From Microbispora hainanensis (GTDB lineage: Bacteria; Actinomycetota; Actinomycetes; Streptosporangiales; Streptosporangiaceae), in contig NZ_CP108086.1 in assembly GCF_036186745.1 (NCBI RefSeq), positions 5,828,001 to 5,892,000 on the forward strand: 64,000 nucleotides of DNA. Direction: 5' to 3'. Below are positions 37,801 through 45,897 of the stretch, piece by piece (within the stretch, counting starts at the first letter, position 1; each line of letters opens with the position of its first letter). The notes under the pieces are model-generated. The model saw nothing but the letters and a program-made list of their open reading frames with translations. It searched no databases and was not told where the DNA came from. Made by a program: the position numbers and the translations under genes.

Positions 37801-38340
37801 GTGCGGTATGCCCAAGGCGGCGGCTTCACCCCCCAGGAGCAGCGGCGCCGCGAGGAGGTACGGCTGAGCGCAGCCGTGATGTTCGAGCAGGGGGTCACGA
37901 ACGCGGCGTTAGCCCGGACGTTGCGGGTCACTCAGCGGTCGGTGGAGCGGTGGCGGCGCGCCTGGCGCGAGGGTGGCACGGCGGCGCTGGCCTCAGCAGG
38001 CCCGCACGCGCTGCCCCGGCTCAGCCCGGCGCAGTTCGCCCGGCTGGAGGCCGAGCTGGAACGCGGTCCGCTGGCGCACGGGTTCGCCGACCAGCGCTGG
38101 ACGCTGATGCGGATCAAGACGCTGATCGGCAGGATGTTCCACCTCGGCTACACCGTTCAGGGGGTGTGGTACCTGCTGCGGCGTAACGGCTGGTCGTGCC
38201 AGCGCCCCGCCCGCCGGGCGATCGAGCGGGACGAGGCCGCGATCGAGGTGTGGAAGAAGGAGGTCTGGCCGCAGGTGGAAGATCCGCGGCGGCCGACGGC
38301 GCCTGGATCTGCTTCGAAGACGAAGCCGGTCAAGGGCTGA
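37801..38340 (+). CDS. IS630-family transposase, N-terminal frame
   Basis: A 179-codon frame encoding the DNA-binding half. It has a helix-turn-helix in GVTNAALARTLRVTQRSVER, followed by WRRAWREGGTAALASAGPHA and the Winged-helix-like LGYTVQGVWYLLRRNGWS. The last stretch from about 38275 (after WKKEVWPQVE) is out of family and is where the reading should shift by -1 into the catalytic frame. Many IS630 members produce the full transposase by programmed frameshifting. I do not see a classic slippery heptamer, so loss of function is possible. Confidence 0.85.
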   Translation: MRYAQGGGFTPQEQRRREEVRLSAAVMFEQGVTNAALARTLRVTQRSVERWRRAWREGGTAALASAGPHALPRLSPAQFARLEAELERGPLAHGFADQRWTLMRIKTLIGRMFHLGYTVQGVWYLLRRNGWSCQRPARRAIERDEAAIEVWKKEVWPQVEDPRRPTAPGSASKTKPVKG

Positions 38341-38885
38341 GGCCGCCTCGCGCACGAACGTGGGGCCGGCGCGGGCACACGCCGGTGGTACACGTCCGCG
38401 GGCGCGGAAGCGGACGGGTGAACATCGCCGCCCTGGTCTGCTACAAACCCGGCGAACGCTCCCGGCTGATCTACCGCCTGCACGTCTACCGCGGCCGCAA
38501 AGGCGAGCCCAAGACCTTCGGCTGGATGGACTACCGCGACCTGATCCTTCATGCCCACGCCCAGCTCGGCGCCCCGATCGTGCTGGTCTGGGACAACCTC
38601 AACCTGCACCTAGTGCCCGGGATGAAGACCTTCGCCGCCGAGCACGCCGACTGGCTCACCATCGTCCAGCTCCCCGCCTACGCCCCCGACCTCAACCCCA
38701 CCGAGGGCATCTGGTCCCTGCTCAAACGCGGCGCCCTGGCCAACCTCGCCGCCGCCGACCTGCCCCAGCTCGTCCGCGTCATCAAGCGCGCCCTGAAGAA
38801 GATCCAGTACCGGGCCCACCTCATCGACGGATGCCTCCCACCGACCGGCCTGACCATGAGAACGGGAGGCGACATCACGAATTAA
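38196..38885 (+). CDS. IS630-family transposase, catalytic DDE frame
   Basis: This frame, overlapping the first by 145 bases, becomes family-like at about 38277 (RSAAADGAWICFEDEAGQGL). The catalytic residues of the DDE domain are the Asp in FEDEAG, the Asp in LVWDNLNLH and the Glu in APDLNPTEGIW. The C-terminus RALKKIQYRAHLIDGCLPPT is usual. Expressed alone from an internal start it would lack the DNA-binding half. A -1 shift near 38275 would join the two. All three catalytic positions are intact. Confidence 0.88.
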   Translation: MPAPRPPGDRAGRGRDRGVEEGGLAAGGRSAAADGAWICFEDEAGQGLRPPRARTWGRRGHTPVVHVRGRGSGRVNIAALVCYKPGERSRLIYRLHVYRGRKGEPKTFGWMDYRDLILHAHAQLGAPIVLVWDNLNLHLVPGMKTFAAEHADWLTIVQLPAYAPDLNPTEGIWSLLKRGALANLAAADLPQLVRVIKRALKKIQYRAHLIDGCLPPTGLTMRTGGDITN

Positions 38886-38888
38886 AGG

Positions 38889-40316
38889 TCAGTAGCGGCG
38901 GGTGGTGCGGACGAACTTCTTGATCGACCATCCGGTCCGTGCCTCGATCCACCGGCCGACCGCCAGGGCGGCGAACACGATCGTCAGGTGCGCGTCGATG
39001 GACTCGCGTTTGTGGTGGTAGATCGGCCGTGCTTTGAGGTCGTGCTTGCTCATCCGGAAGGACTTTTCGATCTCGAACAGCCGATGGTAGGAGCTGATGA
39101 CGAACTCGGCGGTGATGGGCGTCCCGTCCGGGCAGGCGGCGAGATTGGTGATGTAGCCCTTGAGCCCGGCCAGGGCCTTGGCCTTGTCCACCAGCTCGGT
39201 GTTGACGCTCTTGGTAGCGCCGGACAGCCTGATGAACCGGTTGCGCTTGACCGGCGCCTGCCCGTCGACGGCGCGCTGGGCCTTGGCGACCTGCTCGTCG
39301 ATGCCGCGCAGGGTGCGCCGGGCCCGCTCTGCCCGGTACTGGTAGTAGATCATCTGGTCGCGGCGGGGCCGGCTCGATCCCGACGGCCAGGGCTGGATGA
39401 AGATGTGCCCGTCGGGGATCGGGGTGCCGGGGTGCTCGCGCCGCCACTGCTTGACCACATACGGCACCTCGGGGATCTTCATGCCGAGGATGAACGACAG
39501 CCCAGCGGCTTCGATGGCCTGCTTGTTCGCCTCGGAGATCATCCCGGCGTCGGCCACGATCGTGACGTCCGGCAGGTGGTGGGCCGCCATGAACCCTTCG
39601 ATCACCGGGAGCATGGTGTGGGTCTCGGCCTTGTTGCCCTCGAAGGCGGTCACCATGAGCGGGAACCCGGAGGAGTCGGTGAGCAGCCCGATCGTGATCT
39701 GCGGGTCCAGGCGGCGTTCCTTGGAAAAGCCCGGCTCGCGGAACCCATCCCCGGCGTCGGTCTCGAAGTACAAGGTTGACACGTCGTAGAGGACCAGGCT
39801 GGCCGGCCCGAGGCGGGTGTGGGCCGCGCATGCACCGGCCAGGGCCTGGCGCCACTGCGGTGCGGCGTAGTCCGGCAGGCGGCGCTTCACCGTGGCATAC
39901 GACACCGCATCGATCCCGGCCTCGCCGAGCACGCGCAGGCTGTCGTGCTTGCTCGTCGGTTCGATCACCCGCGCGAGCACCAGCTGCCGGAACACCTCAT
40001 CGCCCCCGGCCGCGGCAGCAAACCCCAGCGTGTCGTAGGCGCGGGACAGCGCGTCCCACAGGTGTTCCATCCGCGAGCTGACGATCTCCAGCGGCCCGCC
40101 CGCCATCGGCCCATCGTCCAGCCCCAGGTCCAGTTCCTGCTGGCCGGCGGCCAGCCGCTGACGCGCCACCGCCCTGAGCGTCTCCAACTCGGCGTCGTCG
40201 TGCGCCGACCCGATGTGCTCGATCTCCCGCGATCCGCGGCGGGAGGAGTAGACGATCTGCACCGCCCGGGCGCCTGAGGCCGTCTTCACCGTCCGCACGT
40301 ACGGAGACACGGCCAC
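38889..40316 (-). CDS. IS1634-family transposase
   Basis: A predicted 475-residue DDE transposase. It starts MAVSPYVRTVKTASGARAVQ, with QIVYSSRRGSREIEHIGSAH next. The catalytic Asp residues are in VLYDVSTLYFET and TIVADAGMISEA, and the Glu is in YHRLFEIEKSFRMSKHDLKA, which matches the Y-(2)-R-(3)-E-(6)-K signature of this transposase class. The frame is full length and uninterrupted, so the element may still be active. The stop (38889-38891) lies only a few bases from the nested IS630 end, which therefore did not damage the coding sequence. Start ATG 40316 has no strong ribosome site. Confidence 0.92.
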   Translation of the reverse strand: MAVSPYVRTVKTASGARAVQIVYSSRRGSREIEHIGSAHDDAELETLRAVARQRLAAGQQELDLGLDDGPMAGGPLEIVSSRMEHLWDALSRAYDTLGFAAAAGGDEVFRQLVLARVIEPTSKHDSLRVLGEAGIDAVSYATVKRRLPDYAAPQWRQALAGACAAHTRLGPASLVLYDVSTLYFETDAGDGFREPGFSKERRLDPQITIGLLTDSSGFPLMVTAFEGNKAETHTMLPVIEGFMAAHHLPDVTIVADAGMISEANKQAIEAAGLSFILGMKIPEVPYVVKQWRREHPGTPIPDGHIFIQPWPSGSSRPRRDQMIYYQYRAERARRTLRGIDEQVAKAQRAVDGQAPVKRNRFIRLSGATKSVNTELVDKAKALAGLKGYITNLAACPDGTPITAEFVISSYHRLFEIEKSFRMSKHDLKARPIYHHKRESIDAHLTIVFAALAVGRWIEARTGWSIKKFVRTTRRY

Positions 40317-40393
40317 CAGGGTAGAGACATGATCGATTTAGTGCGCACTTTTCGCCGTTCCCGACGGGGAACCACGAGGTCAACGCCTCGCGC

Positions 40394-40723
40394 TCAGCGA
40401 CAATCTTGAAACGTGAGCCAAGTCAGGTTGACGACGAGGAGTTGGTCGTCCCCGGCGATGAAGGCCTTTCCTCCGCCCGCGACCACGTCACCGCCGCTCG
40501 TGATGCCCAGGTCGGTCGTGATGCCGGCGGCCGAGGCGGCCGGTGCCTGCACGACGAAAAGGCCGGCGGTCACCGCCAAAGCGGTTGCGAGGCAGGCCAG
40601 CAGCCGGGTGATTGACGACTTATGGAATCCGCCGCTCTCTTCGCGGGGCGACGAGCGCCCAGAAATTCCTGATTCCGATGTGCTGGAACGACTGGGACGT
40701 TTCGGAGGGAAAGTGATGATCAC
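40394..40723 (-). pseudogene. 5' fragment of the interrupted beta-propeller gene
   Basis: From GTG 40723 the frame reads IITFPPKRPSRSSTSESGIS, then the signal peptide ITRLLACLATALAVTAGLFV, then AGITTDLGITSGGDVVAGGG to DDQLLVVN. After VVN it enters the IS1634-type right end and stops after ten foreign residues (LTWLTFQDCR). It is the lost start of the gene at 35873. The native start is uncertain, as GTG 40723 gives a long stretch before the signal peptide. Just upstream is an inverted repeat, GTGATGATCAC (40713-40723), part of a possible native control region. Confidence 0.85.
40428..40706. repeat. 279 bp direct repeat, right copy (target duplication)
   Basis: Identical by eye to 37329-37607. 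It abuts the right inverted repeat of the IS1634-type element. Sequence to its right (from 40707) is the unique native upstream region of the interrupted gene. Confidence 0.92.
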
Positions 40724-40796
40724 GAAAGTGATCTAGTCATGTCCATCCCGATCACGTCAAGGCGATTTCGCCTCGTACGCAGGCGTATTCGTGCGT

Positions 40797-41471
40797 TTAC
40801 GACCCGCCGGGCGTATCCATTTCAGGGATGGCCGTTTGGGAGAGCACGTCGAGGATGCGTCGGGGCGTGTCCACAACGGCGATGAGGCCGGGATCGACGA
40901 ACTCGGCCGCGTCGCCGAAACCCCAGGTGACGGCGATGCTCCGCACCCGGCAGGCGGCCGCGCCGGCGACGTCCTCCATGCGGTCGCCGATCATGACGGC
41001 GGCCTCGGGTGGAGCGCCGAGGACGTCGAGCGCGTGCCGGATGACGTCGGCCTTGTGCCGTCGTGACCCGTCGAGCGTCGCACCGGCGACGTACGTGAAG
41101 AAGCCGTCGAGCCCGAAGTGCACAAGGATCTTCTCGGCGTAGACGGCCGGTTTCGAGGTCGCCACCGCCAGGGTCCAGCCGCCGGCGACGAGCGCCTCCA
41201 GCACGGCGGGGATTCCCTCGATGACCTCGTTCTCGTACATCCCGTCGGTGTAGCGCTCCCGGTAGGCGCGCACCGCGTCGTCGACACGCTCCGGCGGCAC
41301 GCCGAGCATGAGGAAGCCTTCCTGGAGGGGAGGGCCGATCATGGCGCGGAGCCGCTCGTGCTCCGCCTCCGGGACCCCGACGGCGGAAAGGGCGTGCCGC
41401 AGCGAGGCGACGATGCCGGTCTCGGGGTCGGTCAGCGTGCCGTCGAGGTCGAAGAGGCAGTATCGGGTCAC
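40797..41471 (-). CDS. HAD-superfamily phosphatase, phosphoglycolate-phosphatase-like
   Basis: A predicted 224-residue HAD hydrolase. The nucleophile motif is YCLFDLDGTLTD, motif II is AVATSKPAVYAE, the conserved lysine is in RRHKADVIRHAL and motif IV is AVMIGDRMEDVAGAA. The helical cap (about 15-80) is of the type seen in Gph/YrfG-like enzymes acting on small phosphates. GTG 41471 is chosen because the domain begins there; longer in-frame starts add Arg-rich residues. It begins 24 bases after the ROK-gene stop on the same strand and is probably co-transcribed. The substrate cannot be told; dephosphorylation of a sugar phosphate made in the ROK-regulated pathway is possible. Confidence 0.9.
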   Translation of the reverse strand: MTRYCLFDLDGTLTDPETGIVASLRHALSAVGVPEAEHERLRAMIGPPLQEGFLMLGVPPERVDDAVRAYRERYTDGMYENEVIEGIPAVLEALVAGGWTLAVATSKPAVYAEKILVHFGLDGFFTYVAGATLDGSRRHKADVIRHALDVLGAPPEAAVMIGDRMEDVAGAAACRVRSIAVTWGFGDAAEFVDPGLIAVVDTPRRILDVLSQTAIPEMDTPGGS

Positions 41472-41494
41472 GGCCGTCCGTTCGGGGTCGGTGG

Positions 41495-42637
41495 TCAGGC
41501 GAGCACGGCGTCGAGCAGCAAGGATCCGGCGCCGAGCAGGGCGGCGTCGGGTCCCGACCGCGTGGTGGAGATCTCCAGGTCGCGGGTGGCCAGCGGCAGG
41601 CACCGCTCGTACACGGCCGCGCGGATCGACGCGATCAGCGGCTCGGCCGGCGACAGGCTGCCGCCGACCACGATCGCGTCGGGGTTGATGAAGTTGACCA
41701 GCACGGTCAGCACCTCGCCGATGAGCCGCCCGGCGTTGCGGACGAGGGCGGTGGCCTCGGGCACCCCGTCCTCGACCAGCGCGACGACGTCGGACGGCCG
41801 CCGCACCTCGATGCCCTGCTCGTTGAGCACGCTCATGAGGGCCGCACCGCTGGCGTAGGCCTCAAGGCAGTCGTCGTGCCCGCAGGAGCAGGTGACCGAC
41901 GAGTCGCTCCTGACCCGCACGTGGCTGATGTCGCCGGCGGCGCCCCGCCCCCGATGGAGGGTGCCGTTCACGATCACGCCGCAGCCGATGCCGCTGCCGG
42001 CCTTGAGCACCATCAGCGTCTCGCACTTCGGCCACGCCCTGGCCTCGCCGGCCGCCATGAGGTTGGCGTCGTTCTCCACGAGCACCGGCAGGTCGAAGTG
42101 CGCGCCGAGGCGCTCGGCGACGGGGAAGTTGTTCCAGCCGGGCATGCGCGAGGGTGCGACGACCCGGCCGGTCGCCGGGTCCACGGGACCGGGGATGCCC
42201 GTGCCGACCCCGCGCAGCGGGACCCCGGGCGGGCCGTGCGCGGCCAGCAGGTCCTCGAACGCGGCGGCCATCCAGTCGATGGTCGCCTCGGGGCCGTCCG
42301 CGATCTCGCAGGGGCGCTCCTCGACCACCAGCGGGGTGCCGCTGAGGTCGAGGAGGCCGAGGCGCGCGTGGTGGGCGCCCAGGTCGGCGACCGCGAGCAG
42401 TCCCGCGCTGGGGCTGAGCCGCAGCCGGCGTGGGCGCCGGCCGCCGCGGGAGGTGCCCGCGCCCTCCTCCACCAGCAGCCCGCTGCCGATCAGCTCTTCG
42501 ACGCGCAACGAGACGCTGGAGGCCGCCAGGCCGGACAGGCGGGCGAGTTCCGCCCGCGACTCGGCGTGGCCGGCGGCGACGAGGCGCAGGAGGTCGCCCT
42601 GCGCCCCCCGCACCGGCAACCTCTCTTTGCCTGGCAT
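41495..42637 (-). CDS. ROK-family transcriptional regulator
   Basis: A predicted 380-residue regulator of the NagC/XylR type. The winged helix at the N-terminus is SRAELARLSGLAASSVSLRV, then EELIGSGLLVEEGAG. The sugar-kinase-like domain has ADLGAHHARLGLLDLSG, GVGTGIPGPVDPATG, VENDANLMAAGEARAW and the zinc-binding motif CSCGHDDCLEAYASG (a CxCGxxGCxE-like loop with Asp in place of the second Gly). ATG 42637 (MPGKERLP) is used; no strong ribosome site is visible. It is divergent from the amino acid ABC operon. ROK proteins usually sense sugars, so its place next to an amino acid importer is notable. It may control the importer or only the HAD gene behind it. Confidence 0.92.
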   Translation of the reverse strand: MPGKERLPVRGAQGDLLRLVAAGHAESRAELARLSGLAASSVSLRVEELIGSGLLVEEGAGTSRGGRRPRRLRLSPSAGLLAVADLGAHHARLGLLDLSGTPLVVEERPCEIADGPEATIDWMAAAFEDLLAAHGPPGVPLRGVGTGIPGPVDPATGRVVAPSRMPGWNNFPVAERLGAHFDLPVLVENDANLMAAGEARAWPKCETLMVLKAGSGIGCGVIVNGTLHRGRGAAGDISHVRVRSDSSVTCSCGHDDCLEAYASGAALMSVLNEQGIEVRRPSDVVALVEDGVPEATALVRNAGRLIGEVLTVLVNFINPDAIVVGGSLSPAEPLIASIRAAVYERCLPLATRDLEISTTRSGPDAALLGAGSLLLDAVLA

Positions 42638-42679
42638 AGGGGTAAGAGATACCACGGTGTGACTTTGTCCGCCAACGCG

Positions 42680-42732
42680 TTGACTTCGCCCAGAATCATC
42701 CATTACGGTCCGCCATAACTTCGATTTCGAAG
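42680..42732 (+). promoter_or_regulatory. Promoter and operator-like palindrome of the amino acid ABC operon
   Basis: TTGACT (42680-42685) and TACGGT (42704-42709) are 18 bases apart. Just downstream, CTTCGA-TT-TCGAAG (42719-42732) is a perfect inverted repeat that overlaps the likely transcription start and touches the ribosome site of the first gene (ATG 42737). A repressor binding there would block the operon; the divergent ROK protein is the nearest candidate. Confidence 0.6.
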
Positions 42733-42736
42733 GAAG

Positions 42737-43471
42737 ATGGCGATGATTCGGGTACGAGGCCTCAACAAGTGGTTCGGTGACCACCACGTGCTGCACGACG
42801 TCGATCTCGACGTGGCGCGCGGCGAGGTCGTGGTGGTGATCGGGCCCTCCGGGTCCGGCAAGTCGACGCTGTGCCGGTGCCTCAACCGGCTGGAGGCGGC
42901 CGACTCGGGCGAGGTCCTCGTGGACGGCGTCCCCGTGCCCGCCGAGGGCCGCGCGCTGGCCCGGCTGCGGGCCGACGTGGGGATGGTCTTCCAGAACTTC
43001 AACCTCTTCCAGCACAAGACCGTGCTGGAGAACGTGATGCTCGCGCCGATGAAGGTGCGCGGCGTGAGCCGCGCCGAGGCCGAGCGGACCGCCCACGAGC
43101 TGCTGGCCAGGGTGGGCATCGCCGAGCAGGCGGGCAAGCAGCCCGCCCGGCTGTCGGGCGGTCAGCAGCAGCGCGCGGCCATCGCCCGCGCGCTGGCCAT
43201 GCGGCCGAAGGTCATGCTCTTCGACGAGCCCACCTCGGCGCTCGACCCGGAGATGGTCGGCGAGGTCCTCGACGTGATGACGGGCCTGGCCGCCGACGGC
43301 ATGACCATGGTCGTCGTCACCCACGAGATGGGCTTCGCGCGCCGCGCGGCCGACCGCGTGGTCTTCATGGACGGCGGCCGGATCGTCGAGACGGGGGAGC
43401 CGAACGCCTTCTTCGACTCCCCTCGGACCGATCGGGCCAGGGACTTCCTGGCCAAGGTACTCACGCACTGA
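42737..43471 (+). CDS. Polar amino acid ABC importer, ATP-binding subunit
   Basis: A predicted 244-residue ATPase of the GlnQ/HisP group. Walker A is GPSGSGKST, the Q-loop is [20 protein letters not shown], the signature is [20 protein letters not shown] and Walker B is [19 protein letters not shown]. The [20 protein letters not shown] stretch is the usual H-loop of amino acid importers. ATG 42737 follows GAAGGAAG. It is the first gene of an operon of ATPase, binding protein, two permeases and asparaginase, with gaps of 22 bases or overlaps. Confidence 0.95.
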   Translation: MAMIRVRGLNKWFGDHHVLHDVDLDVARGEVVVVIGPSGSGKSTLCRCLNRLEAADSGEVLVDGVPVPAEGRALARLRADVGMVFQNFNLFQHKTVLENVMLAPMKVRGVSRAEAERTAHELLARVGIAEQAGKQPARLSGGQQQRAAIARALAMRPKVMLFDEPTSALDPEMVGEVLDVMTGLAADGMTMVVVTHEMGFARRAADRVVFMDGGRIVETGEPNAFFDSPRTDRARDFLAKVLTH

Positions 43472-43493
43472 TCGCAAAGGATGGTGGACCCCG

Positions 43494-44423
43494 ATGGTGT
43501 CCATTAAGCGGGTGGCCGCTGTCGCCGCCGTGGCGATGGCCGGCCTGACGGCCTGTGCCGGGACGGACTCGGCGAGCTCCGCCGTGCCGGGCGCGGCCCC
43601 GAGTGAGGGCGGCGGGAGCGGCGTGATCGCCAAGGCTCCGGTGGCCGCCGCCGCGGACATCCTGCCCGGCTCGACGATGGAGAAGATCAAGCAGCGCGGC
43701 GAGCTCATCGTCGGCGGCTCGCTCGACGCGCCGCTGCTGTCCCAGCAGAACCCGGCCACCGGCGAGGTGGAGGGCTTCGACGCCGACCTCGGCAAGGCGC
43801 TGGCCAAGTACATCATCGGGCAGCCGAAGGTCAAGATCGTCAACTCGGCGTCCGAGACCCGCGAGGCGCTGCTGAGCAACGGCACCGTCGACGTGGTCTT
43901 CCAGACCTACACGATCACGCCGGAGCGGGCCGAGCAGGTCGCCTTCGCCGGGCCCTACTACTCCTCGGGCCTGTCCATCGCGGTCAAGAAGGGCACGACG
44001 GGGATCTCCTCGCCGCAGGACCTGAACGGCAAGACCGTCATCGCCGGGGCCAACACCCCCGCGATCCCCGAGATCAAGAAGCTCGCTCCGCAGGCGAAGA
44101 TCATCACCTTCGGCGGCGACCCCGAGTGCGTCCAGGCGCTCAAGCAGGACCGCGGCGTGGCCTACGTGCAGGACGAGACGCTGCTCGTCGCCGACGCCAA
44201 GAAGGACCCCGAGCTGGAGATCGTCACCAAGCCGTTCACCCAGGACCCGTACGGCATCGGGCTCAAGCACGGCGACGACCAGTTCAAGTCGTTCGTCAAC
44301 GACTGGCTGAAGAAGATCCAGGCCGACGGCGTCTGGCAGGACATCTGGAAGAACTCCCTCGGCACGGTCGTGCAGGGTGAGGCCCCCACGCCGCCCGAGA
44401 TCGGCTCGGTGCCGGGTTCCTGA
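43494..44423 (+). CDS. Amino acid ABC importer, substrate-binding lipoprotein
   Basis: A predicted 309-residue extracellular binding protein. The signal peptide ends in a lipobox, MAGLTACAG (Cys near residue 21), so it is a lipoprotein anchored outside the membrane. The family-3 solute-binding fold shows ELIVGGSLDAPLL, ATGEVEGFDADLGKALAKYI, ETREALLSNGTVDVVFQTYT, PERAEQVAFAGPYYSSGLSI and GIGLKHGDDQFKSFVNDWLK. The pattern is closest to glutamate/aspartate-type binding proteins. Ligand identity is inferred from the family and from the asparaginase downstream. Confidence 0.93.
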   Translation: MVSIKRVAAVAAVAMAGLTACAGTDSASSAVPGAAPSEGGGSGVIAKAPVAAAADILPGSTMEKIKQRGELIVGGSLDAPLLSQQNPATGEVEGFDADLGKALAKYIIGQPKVKIVNSASETREALLSNGTVDVVFQTYTITPERAEQVAFAGPYYSSGLSIAVKKGTTGISSPQDLNGKTVIAGANTPAIPEIKKLAPQAKIITFGGDPECVQALKQDRGVAYVQDETLLVADAKKDPELEIVTKPFTQDPYGIGLKHGDDQFKSFVNDWLKKIQADGVWQDIWKNSLGTVVQGEAPTPPEIGSVPGS

Positions 44424-45067
44424 TGTCGGCACTGCTTGATCACCTGCCCGAGTTCTGGCAGGGGCTGGTCGTGACCCTCCAGATGACCGCGGCGTCCTTC
44501 GTGGGCGCCGCGGTCGTGGGGCTCGTGATCGTGGCGATGCGGGTCGGGCCGGTCCCGGTGCTGCGCGCGGTCGCGACGGTCTACGTCGAGACCCTGCAGA
44601 ACCTCCCGCTGCTCGTGCTGCTCGTGCTCGCGGTCTTCGGCCTGCCCGAGATCGGGCTCAAGGCCGGCCTGACCACCACGGCCATCGTGGTGATCGCGCT
44701 GTACGAGGGCGCCTACATCGCCGAGGCCCTCCGTTCGGGCGTCAACGCGATCTCCGCCGGTCAGGGCGAGGCGGCCCGCGCCCTGGGGCTGACGTTCGGC
44801 CAGTCGCTGCGCCACGTCGTGCTGCCCCAGGCGCTGCGGACCGTCGTGCAGCCGATCGGCAACATCTTCATCGCGCTCACGATGAACACCTCGCTCGCGG
44901 CGGCCGTGGGCGTGGTCGAGCTGACCGCCGCCGCCAACCGGGTGAACCTGCTGGAGGCGCAGCCCATCCCGATCTTCGTGGGGGCGGGCCTGGCGTACGC
45001 CGCGATCGCCGCCTGCGCCGGGTTCGTGACCGGGCGGCTCGAACGGCGGCTGGCGGTGGCGCGATGA
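44423..45067 (+). CDS. Amino acid ABC importer, permease 1
   Basis: A predicted 214-residue membrane subunit with about five helices. The cytoplasmic coupling loop is GQGEAARALGLTFGQSLRHV followed by VLPQALRTVVQPIGN, the EAA-type motif of amino acid permeases, and AYIAEALRSGVNAI precedes it as expected. The ATG shares one base with the previous stop (TGATG), so translation is coupled. It works with the next permease as a heterodimer. Confidence 0.94.
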   Translation: MSALLDHLPEFWQGLVVTLQMTAASFVGAAVVGLVIVAMRVGPVPVLRAVATVYVETLQNLPLLVLLVLAVFGLPEIGLKAGLTTTAIVVIALYEGAYIAEALRSGVNAISAGQGEAARALGLTFGQSLRHVVLPQALRTVVQPIGNIFIALTMNTSLAAAVGVVELTAAANRVNLLEAQPIPIFVGAGLAYAAIAACAGFVTGRLERRLAVAR

Positions 45068-45897
45068 GCAACCTGCTGTTCGACGAGCCGGGCCCGCGCG
45101 CCCGCCGTCGCATCCGCCTCGCCACCATCGCGGGCGTGCTGGTGCTGCTCGCCCTGCTGGCCCTGGCCCTGCGCCAGTTCGCCGCCAACGGGCAGCTCGC
45201 CGCCGAGCGCTGGCAGCCGTACGCGACCTGGCCGATGTGGCGCTACCTGCTCGGCGGGCTGTGGTCCACCGCGCTGGCCGCCGTCGTGGCCGCCGCGCTC
45301 TCGATGGCGGCCGGGATCGCCCTCGCGCTCGGACGGCTGTCGCGGCGCCGGGCGATCCGCCTGCCGTCCGCCGCGTACGTCGAGGCCGTGCGGACCATCC
45401 CGGCCCTGCTGCTGGTCTACCTCGTGCTGTTCGCGCTGCCGAGATATGGCCTCGACCTGCCGCTGTTCTGGAAGCTCGTGGTGCCGCTCTCCGTGTCGAA
45501 CGCGGCGCTGTTCGCCGAGGTCTTCCGGGCCGGGATCATGTCCGTGGAACGGGGACAGGGCGAGGCCGCCCTCGCCCTCGGGCTCACCCAGGGGCAGTCG
45601 ATGCGCCTGGTCGTGCTGCCGCAGGCGGCCCGCCGGGTGCTGCCCTCGCTGGTCAGCCAGTCGGTCGGCCTGCTGAAGGACACCTCGCTCGGGTTCGTCG
45701 TCAGCTACGCCGAGCTGCTCTACAGCGGCAAGGTCCTGGCCAACTACAACGGCCTGCTCATCCAGACGTACATCGTCGTCGCGCTGGTCTACCTCGTGGT
45801 CAACGCGTCGCTGTCCGCGCTCGCCCGCTCCCTCGACCGCTCCGTGGCGGGCGGGGGCGGCCCGCGCAGGAGGAAGATCACTCGTGTCCCTCGCTGA
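45064..45897 (+). CDS. Amino acid ABC importer, permease 2
   Basis: A predicted 277-residue membrane subunit. It has the coupling motif GQGEAALALGLTQGQSMRLV, then VLPQAARRVLPSLVSQ, and a typical early helix GLWSTALAAVVAAALSMAAG. It overlaps the first permease by four bases (ATGA). The N-terminal 35 residues are polar and cytosolic before the first helix. It is slightly longer than permease 1, as is usual for the second partner in glutamate-type importers of actinobacteria. Confidence 0.94.
   Translation: MSNLLFDEPGPRARRRIRLATIAGVLVLLALLALALRQFAANGQLAAERWQPYATWPMWRYLLGGLWSTALAAVVAAALSMAAGIALALGRLSRRRAIRLPSAAYVEAVRTIPALLLVYLVLFALPRYGLDLPLFWKLVVPLSVSNAALFAEVFRAGIMSVERGQGEAALALGLTQGQSMRLVVLPQAARRVLPSLVSQSVGLLKDTSLGFVVSYAELLYSGKVLANYNGLLIQTYIVVALVYLVVNASLSALARSLDRSVAGGGGPRRRKITRVPR

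Larger units (their letters stand above)
37744..38886 (+). mobile_element. IS630-family insertion sequence nested in the IS1634-type element
   Basis: Two overlapping transposase frames (37801-38340 and 38196-38885) occupy the middle. The left end near TTAAATGGGTCTTGTCGG and the complement of the right end (TTAATTCGTGATGTCGCC) share TTAA and GTCG at about the same spacing, a weak inverted repeat. IS630 elements insert at TA and duplicate it; TA is present at both junctions. The ends are approximate to a few bases. The right junction lies within four bases of the IS1634-type transposase stop. Confidence 0.75.
37608..40427. mobile_element. IS1634-family insertion sequence carrying a nested IS630-family element
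   Basis: The element is bounded by 14 bp inverted repeats with one mismatch: CCTGAGTTGGCTCA at 37608-37621 and the complement of CCTGACTTGGCTCA at 40414-40427. Its transposase is on the minus strand (38889-40316). The sequence TTTAGTGCGCAC occurs near both ends (37622-37633 and about 40338), perhaps as a transposase site. Direct repeats of 279 bp flank it exactly. IS1634 of Mycoplasma and IS1549 of Mycobacterium, in the same family, are known for long, variable target duplications, so the flanking repeats fit one insertion event. About 1.14 kb of the element is a second IS inserted just after the transposase stop codon. Confidence 0.88.

Noticed and set aside
37328..40706. Composite transposon made of two flanking IS copies
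   Set aside because: The flanking repeats are host coding sequence without transposase or inverted ends; they fit a target duplication, not IS arms.
42638..43885. An N-terminal extension of the ROK protein reaching 43885
   Set aside because: The added 415 residues are antisense to the amino acid ABC ATPase and binding-protein genes and have no fold pattern.
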